6,068 bases of DNA, taken from the NCBI GenBank assembly GCA_902787595.1, contig CADAHD010000148.1:1-6068 (forward strand). The letters are read 5' to 3'. This stretch comes from an uncultured Lachnospiraceae bacterium (lineage in GTDB: Bacteria > Bacillota_A > Clostridia > Lachnospirales > Lachnospiraceae). This document shows, piece by piece, positions 1-6,068 of the stretch. Position 1 is the first letter of the stretch, and each line of letters opens with the position of its first letter. The notes beneath the pieces were generated by a model. It was not told where the DNA came from. It saw only the letters and a list, made by a program, of their open reading frames with translations, and did not search any database. A program made the position numbers and the translations under genes.

Positions 1-63
1 GGCACGCTCTTCCTAGCCCATAAAGACGAGAATTTTTATCTCAAAGATGTTGTGGAGGAATAA
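1..63 (+). CDS. proB: Probable glutamate 5-kinase (ProB), C-terminal end only
   Basis: An open frame enters from the left edge and stops at TAA 61-63, leaving 20 residues that begin GTLFLAHKDE and end VVEE. The GTLF motif followed by a short acidic tail resembles the end of the amino-acid-kinase domain of glutamate 5-kinase, which phosphorylates glutamate to gamma-glutamyl phosphate in the first step of proline synthesis. In E. coli ProB the equivalent GTLF lies at the end of the kinase domain, before a PUA domain of roughly 100 residues. Here the protein stops about 16 residues after GTLF, so it would be a short, PUA-less form. The partner enzyme ProA is encoded three genes downstream, and that context carries much of the weight. 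The fragment is too short to exclude another kinase-fold protein. Confidence 0.66.
   Translation, partial: GTLFLAHKDENFYLKDVVEE
54..58 (+). promoter_or_regulatory. Ribosome binding site for the UPF0291 gene
   Basis: GGAGG lies inside the last codons of the upstream gene, ten bases before ATG 69. A second in-frame ATG at 75 would be 16 bases away, so the spacing favours 69 as the start. Confidence 0.75.
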
Positions 64-68
64 AGCTG

Positions 69-308
69 ATGGATATGAATGAACGCATTGCGCGGATAAA
101 TGAGCTTTATCACCTTTCACAGAAAAGAGAACTTACGCCAAGCGAAAAAATGGAGCAGAATGCGCTTCGCAAGGAGTATGTGGACGCGATAAGGAATAAC
201 TTAAAGGCACAGCTTGACAACATTGATGTAGTCGAAAAAGACGGCAGCATAACTAATCTGGGGGAAAAATATGGCCATACAAATGGACAAACCGGGACTC
301 CGACGTGA
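69..308 (+). CDS. UPF0291 / DUF896 (YnzC-like) small cytoplasmic protein
   Basis: The 79-residue protein matches the DUF896 family, whose type member is B. subtilis YnzC (about 77 residues). Visible family features are IARINEL at residues 7-13, LT at 22-23 followed by a glutamate-rich stretch with EQ at 29-30, LRKEY at 33-37, R42, and a DG turn at 58-59. The family folds as a short helical hairpin. There is no signal peptide, membrane segment or cysteine. Its molecular function is unknown. In B. subtilis ynzC sits in the LexA-controlled yneA-yneB-ynzC operon, but no such neighbours are seen here. The gene begins 5 bases after the proB stop, and its last 38 bases overlap the cyclo-ligase gene in another frame. 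The final nine or so residues (TNGQTGTPT) look like a non-conserved tail produced by that overlap. Confidence 0.88.
   Translation: MDMNERIARINELYHLSQKRELTPSEKMEQNALRKEYVDAIRNNLKAQLDNIDVVEKDGSITNLGEKYGHTNGQTGTPT
260..266 (+). promoter_or_regulatory. Ribosome binding site inside the UPF0291 gene, for the cyclo-ligase
   Basis: A G-run followed by AA (260-266) lies just before ATG 271, with six bases between the last G and the start codon. The next in-frame ATG at 283 would be about 18 bases from that G. The spacing supports 271 as the start, although the motif is a G-run rather than a perfect GGAGG. Confidence 0.55.
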
Positions 309-855
309 GATCTCAAGAAAAAGGGATCATCTGATCGAAAGGGAAAGGATCGAAAAATCCGAGGCGATAACACGCCGGCTTTTCAGCATTGAGATGGTGG
401 CGCAGGCCGAAGACATCCTGCTTTATTCCGATTTCGGTTCGGAAGTGAAAACGGATCAGATCTTCTATACAGCCAAACGCATGCATAAGCGCGTGTTTTA
501 TCCCAAGGTAGTCGGAAATGACCTTGAATTCTACCGGGTGGAAGATCTGGGCGAATTGCAGGTGGGCTTTAAGGGTATACAGGAACCGTTCATGCTCAAG
601 CGTGTGGGCGGAGACTGGATCTTTGCGGCTGTAGCAGTCATCCCCGGAACGGTATTTTCGCGTGAAGGATACAGGATAGGCTACGGAAGAGGCTTTTATG
701 ACCGTTTCCTGGCCAGATATCCAAGCATATTTAAGATAGGTCTGGCTTACGACCTGCAGATCCTGGATCATATCCCACATGAATATTATGATGTCAGGAT
801 GGACGGACTGGTAAGCGAATCTGAAAAATTATTCTGGTCAAACAGCAGTAAGTGA
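271..855 (+). CDS. fau: 5-formyltetrahydrofolate cyclo-ligase (5,10-methenyl-THF synthetase)
   Basis: The enzyme uses ATP to convert 5-formyltetrahydrofolate to 5,10-methenyltetrahydrofolate in the cytoplasm, returning a dead-end folate to the one-carbon pool. The 194-residue length is normal for the family. Family features in order are a basic N-terminal helix (LRREISRKR, about 10-18), FYPKV at 76-80, GIQEP at 102-106, the phosphate-binding segment GYRIGYGRGFYDRFL at 133-147, and the C-terminal DVRMDGLVSE at 174-183. Two usually conserved positions differ: the family's FD before the glycine loop is FS here (S130), and the usual HD near the C-terminus is YD (Y173-D174). The glycine loop itself is intact, so an active enzyme is still likely. 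ATG 271 is chosen by its ribosome binding site; ATG 283 is a possible alternative that would remove four residues. The gene is probably co-translated with the UPF0291 gene it overlaps, and proA follows after 27 bases. Confidence 0.93.
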   Translation: MAIQMDKPGLRREISRKRDHLIERERIEKSEAITRRLFSIEMVAQAEDILLYSDFGSEVKTDQIFYTAKRMHKRVFYPKVVGNDLEFYRVEDLGELQVGFKGIQEPFMLKRVGGDWIFAAVAVIPGTVFSREGYRIGYGRGFYDRFLARYPSIFKIGLAYDLQILDHIPHEYYDVRMDGLVSESEKLFWSNSSK

Positions 856-866
856 CCGATAGACCC

Positions 867-873
867 GGGAGGT
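867..873 (+). promoter_or_regulatory. Strong ribosome binding site for proA
   Basis: GGGAGGT lies nine bases before ATG 883, in the 27-base gap after the cyclo-ligase stop. This is the largest intergenic gap in the window. It is too short for a complete promoter and has no T-run, so it reads as a translation signal only. Confidence 0.8.
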
Positions 874-882
874 TAAATACAA

Positions 883-2127
883 ATGGAATTAGAAAATCTG
901 TGCGCCCTTGCCAAAGAGGCTAAATATGAGATAGCGGGGCTTGACACCGAAAAGAAAAATTCGGCTCTGATAAGGATAGCCGATCTTCTTGTGAAGGAAA
1001 GCGAGAGCATAATAATGGCCAATGCCAGAGACATAGCTGCGGCTACCACAAAGGGAATGAGCATACCTCTGATAGACCGTCTGCGTCTGAGTGATGACCG
1101 CATAAAGGCTATGGCAGAGGGCCTGAAGCAGGTTGCAGAGCTTCCCGATCCCCTTACCGATGTATTGGAAGAATGGGAGAGGCCCAACGGTCTTAAACTC
1201 AAAAAAGTACGCGTGCCCCTGGGAGTAATAGGAATAATATATGAATCCAGACCCAATGTTACGGCTGATGCTTTTGCGCTTACGTTTAAATCCGGTAATG
1301 CCGTGATCCTTAAGGGTGGCAGCGATGCCCTTTATTCCAATACAGCCATTACATCCATTATAAGAAAAGGTCTGAAAGAAGAAGGCATTAATGAAAATGC
1401 CATATCACTTATAGAGTCTACTGACCGTGAGACTACGGTTCGCTTTATGCAGATGAGGGATTATGTCGATGTGCTCATCCCTCGTGGCAGCGCCGGCCTG
1501 ATCCGCAGCGTTGTTGAAAATTCAAAGATACCCGTTATCGAGACCGGGGCAGGAAACTGTCATATATATATTGATGCTTCGGCAGATCTGAATAAAGCAA
1601 AGAGCATAGTCGTTAACGCAAAGACACAGCGTCTGGGCGTATGTAACGCCGCCGAGTCATTGCTTATCCATGAATCCGTTGCACAAAGCATATTCCCCGA
1701 TATTGCCAGGGCGCTTCATGATAAGTCGGTAGAGCTTCGCGGTGATGAGACCGCTCTGGCTTCATCCGAGTTTGTTGTGCCTGCTTCGGAAGAGGATTAC
1801 GGAAAAGAATATCTTGATCTGATGATGTCAGTCAAGACCGTAAAGGATGTTGATGAAGCTATAGCGCATATCAATAAGTATTCGACGCACCATTCAGAAG
1901 CTATAATCACCGAGGATGAAGCGGCAGCCGAGAAATTTCTTCAGGGTGTGGACAGCGCCTGCGTATATGTCAATGCTTCTACGCGCTTTACAGACGGCTT
2001 TGAGTTCGGCTTTGGGGCAGAGATAGGCATAAGCACGCAGATGCTTCATGCACGCGGCCCTATGGGCCTTAAGGAGCTTACCTCCTATAAGTATCAGATT
2101 CGCGGAAACGGCCAGGTGAGAGGCTGA
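883..2127 (+). CDS. proA: Glutamate-5-semialdehyde dehydrogenase (gamma-glutamyl phosphate reductase)
   Basis: ProA reduces gamma-glutamyl phosphate with NADPH to glutamate-5-semialdehyde, which cyclises to pyrroline-5-carboxylate, the second step of proline synthesis. The 414 residues match the usual length of about 415. Hallmarks of this aldehyde-dehydrogenase-superfamily member are PLGVIGIIYESRPNVTADA (112-130), FKSGNAVILKGGSDA (135-149), PRGS (200-203), ETGAGNCHIYID (220-231), the catalytic-cysteine segment TQRLGVCNAAESL (248-260, nucleophile C254), and the C-terminal block beginning NASTRFTDGFEFG (364-376) and ending with RGPMGLKELTSYKY (391-404). All appear intact. The start at 883 has an excellent ribosome binding site. 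The substrate is a labile phosphate, and ProB-ProA coupling is the usual explanation for their linkage, although here two other genes separate them. The stop codon TGA shares its last base with the miaB start codon. Confidence 0.97.
   Translation: MELENLCALAKEAKYEIAGLDTEKKNSALIRIADLLVKESESIIMANARDIAAATTKGMSIPLIDRLRLSDDRIKAMAEGLKQVAELPDPLTDVLEEWERPNGLKLKKVRVPLGVIGIIYESRPNVTADAFALTFKSGNAVILKGGSDALYSNTAITSIIRKGLKEEGINENAISLIESTDRETTVRFMQMRDYVDVLIPRGSAGLIRSVVENSKIPVIETGAGNCHIYIDASADLNKAKSIVVNAKTQRLGVCNAAESLLIHESVAQSIFPDIARALHDKSVELRGDETALASSEFVVPASEEDYGKEYLDLMMSVKTVKDVDEAIAHINKYSTHHSEAIITEDEAAAEKFLQGVDSACVYVNASTRFTDGFEFGFGAEIGISTQMLHARGPMGLKELTSYKYQIRGNGQVRG
2114..2123 (+). promoter_or_regulatory. 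Ribosome binding site for miaB within the end of proA
   Basis: AGGTGAGAGG lies within the last proA codons. The AGGTGA part is seven bases before ATG 2127. With the TGATG stop-start overlap this arrangement is typical of translational coupling. Confidence 0.7.
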
Positions 2128-3578
2128 TGAAGTGGAAGGATGTTGATTATACCCCCTATACATCCACTCTTAGCCTTTCTTCCGAAGAAGAAAGCTTAAG
2201 ACAGGAAGATTACATATCAAAGCTCACGCTGAGTATTCGTGAGCTTGCAGAAAAGATGGGAAGAGTCCCTACTGCGTGCGTTGTTACCTTTGGCTGTCAG
2301 ATGAACGCCAGGGATTCCGAAAAGCTCTGCGGTATATTATCACGTGTAGGCTATATGCTTACGGATGATGAAGAAGCCGATCTGGTGGTCTATAATACCT
2401 GTACCGTACGCGATAACGCCAATCAGCGCGTATACGGACGTCTGGGACACCTTCATGCCATGAAGGATAAGAATCCGGCAAAACGCATAGCACTGTGCGG
2501 CTGCATGGTTCAGGAACCTCTTGTAATAGATAAGATCAAAAAATCATATTCTTTTGTGGATCTGATCTTCGGCACACATAATATCTATAAGTTTCCGGAG
2601 CTTTTATATCTTATGCTCGGATCTGATAAGATGATCGTTGACGTATGGAAGGAGACTCATTCCATAGTCGAAGAACTGCCTGTGGAGAGGAAGTATCCTT
2701 TCAAATCCGGAGTCAATATCATGTTTGGCTGCGATAAGTTCTGCACATACTGCATAGTGCCTTATGTAAGAGGGCGTGAACGCAGCCGTGAGGGGCACGA
2801 TATAATACGCGAAGTTGAGAAGCTTGCCGCTGACGGTGTGACAGAGGTTATGCTTCTTGGGCAGAATGTGGATTCATACGGCAAAGGGCTTGAGGGAGGC
2901 CTTAATTTCCCCGGACTTTTGCGGGAAGTCGAGAAAGTTGACGGTATCAGGCGCATACGTTTTATGACCAGCCATCCCCGCGATCTTTCTGACGAACTGA
3001 TAGAACTGATGGCCGGATCGAAGAAGATATGCTCTCATCTGCATCTGCCTGTACAGAGCGGGAGCAGCCGTATCTTAAAGGCCATGAACAGAGGTTATAC
3101 AAGGGAAGGCTATCTTGAACTGGTAGCGCGTTTGAAGAGCGCAATGCCGGAGCTTGCCCTTACAACCGATATCATAGTAGGTTTCCCCGGCGAGACGATG
3201 GAAGATATAGAAGAGACCATAAGCCTGGTTAAGGAAGTGGGCTATGATAATGCGTTTACTTTTATATACTCCCCCCGCACAGGTACGCCTGCGGCTGATA
3301 TGCCACGCAGCATGAGCGATGAAGAGATAAAGGCAGGCTTTGATAAGCTTTTAAAGGTTGTGCAGGATACCGCTAAAGAGCGCGTGGCCCGTTATGCAGG
3401 GCGTACGGAAGAAGCTCTTGTGGAAAGTCTTAATGACCATGATCCGGGCATGGTAACGGGCAGGCTGTCAAATAATCTGCTGGTACATTTTAAGGGTGGA
3501 AGCGAACTGATAGGCGAATATGTAAATGTAAAGCTTCTTGAGAATAAGGGCTTTTATTATATCGGAGACAGGCTTTGA
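2127..3578 (+). CDS. miaB: tRNA-2-methylthio-N6-dimethylallyladenosine synthase (MiaB)
   Basis: MiaB is a radical-SAM methylthiotransferase that converts i6A37 to ms2i6A37 in tRNAs reading codons starting with U. It acts after MiaA and uses two [4Fe-4S] clusters. The 483-residue protein has the full family layout. A poorly conserved extension of about 50 residues comes first, as is common in Clostridia. The N-terminal methylthiotransferase domain has cluster cysteines C57 (TFGCQMNARDSEKL), C92 (NTCTVRDNA) and C126 (CGCMVQ). The radical-SAM domain has the CxxxCxxC motif at C202, C206 and C209 (GCDKFCTYCIVPYVRGRERS), followed by LLGQNVDSYG, HLPVQSGSSRIL and DIIVGFPGET. A C-terminal TRAM domain spans about 419-483. 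The VRGRERSR signature favours MiaB over the related MtaB and RimO. The start overlaps the proA stop by one base, and mutS follows after 2 bases. Confidence 0.97.
   Translation: MKWKDVDYTPYTSTLSLSSEEESLRQEDYISKLTLSIRELAEKMGRVPTACVVTFGCQMNARDSEKLCGILSRVGYMLTDDEEADLVVYNTCTVRDNANQRVYGRLGHLHAMKDKNPAKRIALCGCMVQEPLVIDKIKKSYSFVDLIFGTHNIYKFPELLYLMLGSDKMIVDVWKETHSIVEELPVERKYPFKSGVNIMFGCDKFCTYCIVPYVRGRERSREGHDIIREVEKLAADGVTEVMLLGQNVDSYGKGLEGGLNFPGLLREVEKVDGIRRIRFMTSHPRDLSDELIELMAGSKKICSHLHLPVQSGSSRILKAMNRGYTREGYLELVARLKSAMPELALTTDIIVGFPGETMEDIEETISLVKEVGYDNAFTFIYSPRTGTPAADMPRSMSDEEIKAGFDKLLKVVQDTAKERVARYAGRTEEALVESLNDHDPGMVTGRLSNNLLVHFKGGSELIGEYVNVKLLENKGFYYIGDRL
2175..2194 (+). repeat. Perfect 8-bp inverted repeat with a 4-base loop, early miaB
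   Basis: CTTTCTTC (2175-2182) is followed by CGAA and then GAAGAAAG (2187-2194). This could form a hairpin in the mRNA about 50 bases into miaB, in the poorly conserved N-terminal extension. Beyond a bulged C, two more pairs (AG 2172-2173 with CT 2195-2196) could extend it. No T-run follows, so it is not an intrinsic terminator. The pairing is seen directly; any function is unproven. Confidence 0.5.
2220..2246 (+). repeat. Perfect 9-bp inverted repeat with a 9-base loop, early miaB
   Basis: AAGCTCACG (2220-2228) and CGTGAGCTT (2238-2246) are exact reverse complements around a 9-base loop. The repeat starts 25 bases after the end of the preceding hairpin and is still within the variable N-terminal part of miaB. 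It is followed by GCAGAAAAG rather than a T-run, which argues against a terminator. It may be an RNA structure affecting message processing or translation, or a chance pairing. Confidence 0.5.
3564..3567 (+). promoter_or_regulatory. Weak, distant ribosome binding site for mutS
   Basis: The only purine-rich candidate before ATG 3581 is GGAG at 3564-3567, 13 bases from the start and inside the last miaB codons. That spacing is longer than for the other genes in this window. mutS translation may therefore depend on ribosomes finishing miaB, which stops 2 bases before the mutS start. Confidence 0.45.
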
Positions 3579-3580
3579 GC

Positions 3581-6068
3581 ATGGAGATAGACAAAGAAAA
3601 GCTGTCCCCCATGATGGCTAAATATCTGGAGACTAAAGAAGAATATGCGGACTGCATACTTTTTTATCGTCTGGGGGATTTTTATGAAATGTTTTTTGAC
3701 GATGCCATAAAGGTATCGAAGGAACTGGAGCTTACCCTTACGGGAAAAAGCTGCGGTCTGGATGAGCGCGCCCCCATGTGCGGGGTGCCTTTTCATGCGG
3801 TGGATAATTATCTTAATCAGCTGGTGGATAAAGGCTATAAAGTAGCCATCTGCGAGCAGGTTGAGGATCCGAAACTGGCTAAGGGACTTGTAAAGCGTGA
3901 AGTGACCAGGATAGTTACTCCGGGCACAAATCTGAGCCCTTCAGCCATGGATGAGAGCAAGAACCGTTTCCTTATGTGTATCTTTTCGATGCAGGATAAG
4001 GCGGGAGTGGCTTTCTGCGATATATCCACAGGCGAATTCTTTTTGACCGAGGATGCGCCCGAGAATCTGAGCGATGAGATACAGAAACTTACGCCGGTAG
4101 AGATAATCTGCAACGAGACTCTGCTGATATCCGATCCGGAACTTAAGGATCTGAAGGAAAGACTTGGCATAGCTCTGTTCGAACTGGGAAGCTGGTATTT
4201 CGACAGGGAAGAGTGCGAGAAGGTGCTGCTTAAGCATTTTAAGGTTTCTTCGACTGTTGCGCTGGGGATAGCCGATTATCCTGCCGGACTGGCTGCGGCC
4301 GGGGCATTGCTGCAATATCTTTACGAAACACAAAAGATCCCGCTGCATCATATTACCGCGCTGCATCCGTATACGGGATCGCGTTATATGCTTCTGGATT
4401 CTTCGACACGACGCAATCTGGAACTTTGCGAAACGATGCGTGAAAAACAGAAGCGCGGCACGCTGTTCTGGGTTTTGGATAAGACAAAGACGGCGATGGG
4501 AGCCAGAATGCTCAGAAGCGATATCGAACAGCCGCTTGTTGAGGAAGAAGGTATATTAAAACGCCTTGATGCGGTAGATGAACTGTATAAAAAGTCAGTG
4601 GACAGGGATGAGCTGAGGGAATACCTTAGCGCCATTTACGATCTTGAGCGGCTCTTGTCGCGAGTGAGCTACCATTCCATTAATCCCAGGGATATGATAG
4701 CGCTGCGCAATTCGCTGAATATGCTCCCGCCCATAAAATCCTTATTATCGACAATGGAGAGCGATGAACTCCGCCGTTTATATGAAAACCTGGATGAACT
4801 TAAGGATATCAGTTCCTCCATCGAAGCGGCGATAGTAGAGGAACCGCCTCTTACCATACGTGAGGGTGGGATCATCAGGGAAGGTTTTGATCCGGATATA
4901 GATAAGCTGCGTCATGCAAAAACGGAAGGAAAAAGCTGGCTGGCGGGGCTTGAGGAAGAGGAAAGGGAAAGGACGGGCATAAAGAATCTTAAAGTCCGTT
5001 ACAATAAAGTCTTCGGGTATTATCTTGAGGTTACCAATTCCTATAAGGATATGGTGCCTGCCGATTATATGAGAAAGCAGACCCTGACGAATGCAGAGCG
5101 TTATATCACGCCCAGGCTTAAGGAACTCGAGGACATGATACTCAATGCCGAGGATAAGCTGACTACGCTTGAATATGATGCTTACTGCGCGCTCAGGGAT
5201 AAGATAGAAAACGAACTGGTACGGGTTCAGGAAAGCGCAAAGGTTATCGCGCGTCTTGATGTTTATGCTTCGCTGGCACTGGTTGCCGAACAGAATCATT
5301 ATGTGCGGCCCAGGCTCAACAGAAAAGGCGTTATAGAAATAAAGAACGGGCGTCATCCTGTTGTGGAAAAAATGATACCCGGTGATATGTTCATAGATAA
5401 CGACACATATCTGGATAATAAAAAACAGAGCATAAGTATAATCACAGGCCCCAATATGGCCGGTAAATCAACCTATATGAGACAGGTGGCGCTTATCACG
5501 CTGATGTTTCAGATGGGAAGTTTTGTGCCTGCCAAGGAAGCGGATCTGTGCGTGACGGACAGGATATTCACGCGCGTAGGCGCATCTGATGATCTGGCCA
5601 GCGGTCAGTCGACATTTATGATAGAGATGAACGAAGTGGCTAATATCTTAAAGAATGCGACTTCGGATTCGCTACTGATACTGGATGAGATAGGCAGGGG
5701 GACCTCGACGTTTGACGGCCTTTCCATAGCCTGGGCCGTGATCGAACATATAAGCAATAAAAAACTCCTGGGCGCCAAAACGCTTTTTGCAACGCATTAT
5801 CATGAACTGACAGAGCTGGAAGGCAAGATGGATAATGTGAATAATTACTGCATAGCCGTAAAGGAAAAAGGCGATGATATAGTATTCCTTCGTAAGATAA
5901 TCAAGGGCGGCGCAGATAAGAGCTACGGCATACAGGTAGCCAAACTGGCGGGCGTTCCGGACAGCGTGTGTGACCGCGCCGCGCAGATCGTTATGCAGCT
6001 TCTGGATAACGATATAAGCTCAAAGATACAGGAAATAGCCATACCTGCAGGAAATAAGAAGCCCGAAG
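3581..6068 (+). CDS. mutS: DNA mismatch repair protein MutS, cut by the right edge
   Basis: MutS binds mismatches and small loops in newly replicated DNA and, as an ATP-driven clamp, recruits MutL. The frame is open for 829 codons to the window edge. Family lengths are about 850-880 residues, so only the C-terminal tail is missing. The mismatch-binding domain carries FYRLGDFYEMF, with the F-x-E mismatch-reading motif at F34 and E36. Then come the connector domain (about 125-250) and the core/lever domain, with YMLLDSSTRRNLEL (269-282) and KTAMGARMLRSDIEQPL (303-319). The clamp includes LKVRYNKVFGYYLEV (from about 470). The ATPase has RHPVVE (591-596), Walker A GPNMAGKST (623-631, K629), the ABC-type signature SDDLASGQSTFMIEM (669-683), Walker B LLILDE (D702-E703) and the switch THYHEL (738-743). 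Every key residue is present. It is the MutS1 type, since it has the N-terminal mismatch domain that MutS2 lacks. ATG 3581 fits the family N-terminus (LSPMMAKYL at 8-16). mutL is expected next. Confidence 0.97.
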   Translation, partial: MEIDKEKLSPMMAKYLETKEEYADCILFYRLGDFYEMFFDDAIKVSKELELTLTGKSCGLDERAPMCGVPFHAVDNYLNQLVDKGYKVAICEQVEDPKLAKGLVKREVTRIVTPGTNLSPSAMDESKNRFLMCIFSMQDKAGVAFCDISTGEFFLTEDAPENLSDEIQKLTPVEIICNETLLISDPELKDLKERLGIALFELGSWYFDREECEKVLLKHFKVSSTVALGIADYPAGLAAAGALLQYLYETQKIPLHHITALHPYTGSRYMLLDSSTRRNLELCETMREKQKRGTLFWVLDKTKTAMGARMLRSDIEQPLVEEEGILKRLDAVDELYKKSVDRDELREYLSAIYDLERLLSRVSYHSINPRDMIALRNSLNMLPPIKSLLSTMESDELRRLYENLDELKDISSSIEAAIVEEPPLTIREGGIIREGFDPDIDKLRHAKTEGKSWLAGLEEEERERTGIKNLKVRYNKVFGYYLEVTNSYKDMVPADYMRKQTLTNAERYITPRLKELEDMILNAEDKLTTLEYDAYCALRDKIENELVRVQESAKVIARLDVYASLALVAEQNHYVRPRLNRKGVIEIKNGRHPVVEKMIPGDMFIDNDTYLDNKKQSISIITGPNMAGKSTYMRQVALITLMFQMGSFVPAKEADLCVTDRIFTRVGASDDLASGQSTFMIEMNEVANILKNATSDSLLILDEIGRGTSTFDGLSIAWAVIEHISNKKLLGAKTLFATHYHELTELEGKMDNVNNYCIAVKEKGDDIVFLRKIIKGGADKSYGIQVAKLAGVPDSVCDRAAQIVMQLLDNDISSKIQEIAIPAGNKKPE

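Noticed and set aside
313..780. A 155-codon open frame on the minus strand
   Set aside because: It is antisense to the well-supported cyclo-ligase gene, resembles no family I know, and its composition looks like a codon-bias shadow.
856..882. The gap between the cyclo-ligase gene and proA as a promoter or terminator
   Set aside because: It is only 27 bases long. The CCCGGG palindrome is short and merges into the proA ribosome binding site, and there is no -10/-35 pair or T-run.
2056..2068. GGCCC-TAT-GGGCC hairpin near the end of proA, considered as an internal terminator
   Set aside because: The stem is only 5 bp, no T-run follows, and the bases encode the conserved RGPMGL motif of ProA, so protein constraint explains them.
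2127..2276. The roughly 50-residue N-terminal extension of MiaB as a separate small gene or fusion
   Set aside because: Clostridial MiaB proteins commonly carry such an extension, the frame is continuous, and the ribosome binding site supports the start at 2127.
3941..4366. A 141-codon open frame on the minus strand, with a further overlapping one at 3835-4170
   Set aside because: Both are antisense to the mutS connector region and have no family features. Two mutually overlapping frames here argue for shadows.
4778..5356. A 192-codon open frame on the minus strand
   Set aside because: It lies entirely inside mutS, whose clamp and ATPase motifs are clear in the + frame. The minus-strand protein shows no recognisable domain and has no good ribosome binding site that I can see.
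1..6068. Signs of horizontal transfer, defence genes or mobile elements
   Set aside because: Codon use, including frequent ATA, looks even across all genes. No transposase, integrase, terminal repeat, tRNA or attachment site is visible, and all genes are housekeeping.

Overview
The window is a compact, single-strand stretch of a bacterial chromosome with no mobile elements, RNA genes or CRISPR arrays. It looks like a Clostridia-type Firmicute, most likely Lachnospiraceae. The reasons are the gene order, moderate base composition, strong GGAGG-type ribosome binding sites, a YnzC-family small protein, the clostridial form of MiaB with a long N-terminal extension, and heavy use of the ATA isoleucine codon. 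The family-level assignment is inference, not proof.

Layout, all on the + strand: (1) 1-63, the last 20 codons of what is probably proB (glutamate 5-kinase); (2) 69-308, a UPF0291/DUF896 (YnzC-like) small protein; (3) 271-855, 5-formyltetrahydrofolate cyclo-ligase, overlapping the previous gene; (4) 883-2127, proA; (5) 2127-3578, miaB, overlapping the proA stop by one base; (6) 3581-6068, mutS, running off the right edge after 829 codons and still open. Gaps between genes are at most 27 bases and none contains a convincing promoter or terminator, so all six probably form one operon that starts left of the window and continues right of it.

Functionally two modules are joined. proB and proA supply the first two steps of proline synthesis from glutamate (kinase, then NADPH-dependent reduction to glutamate-5-semialdehyde), with a folate-salvage enzyme and a small helical protein between them. 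miaB (tRNA A37 methylthiolation) and mutS (mismatch recognition) form the second module. In many Clostridia it continues with mutL, miaA and hfq, which would be expected just beyond the right edge.

Nothing here supports a new biological system. The points most worth a second look are two perfect inverted repeats close together at the start of miaB, an apparently PUA-less ProB C-terminus, and substitutions at usually conserved positions of the cyclo-ligase.
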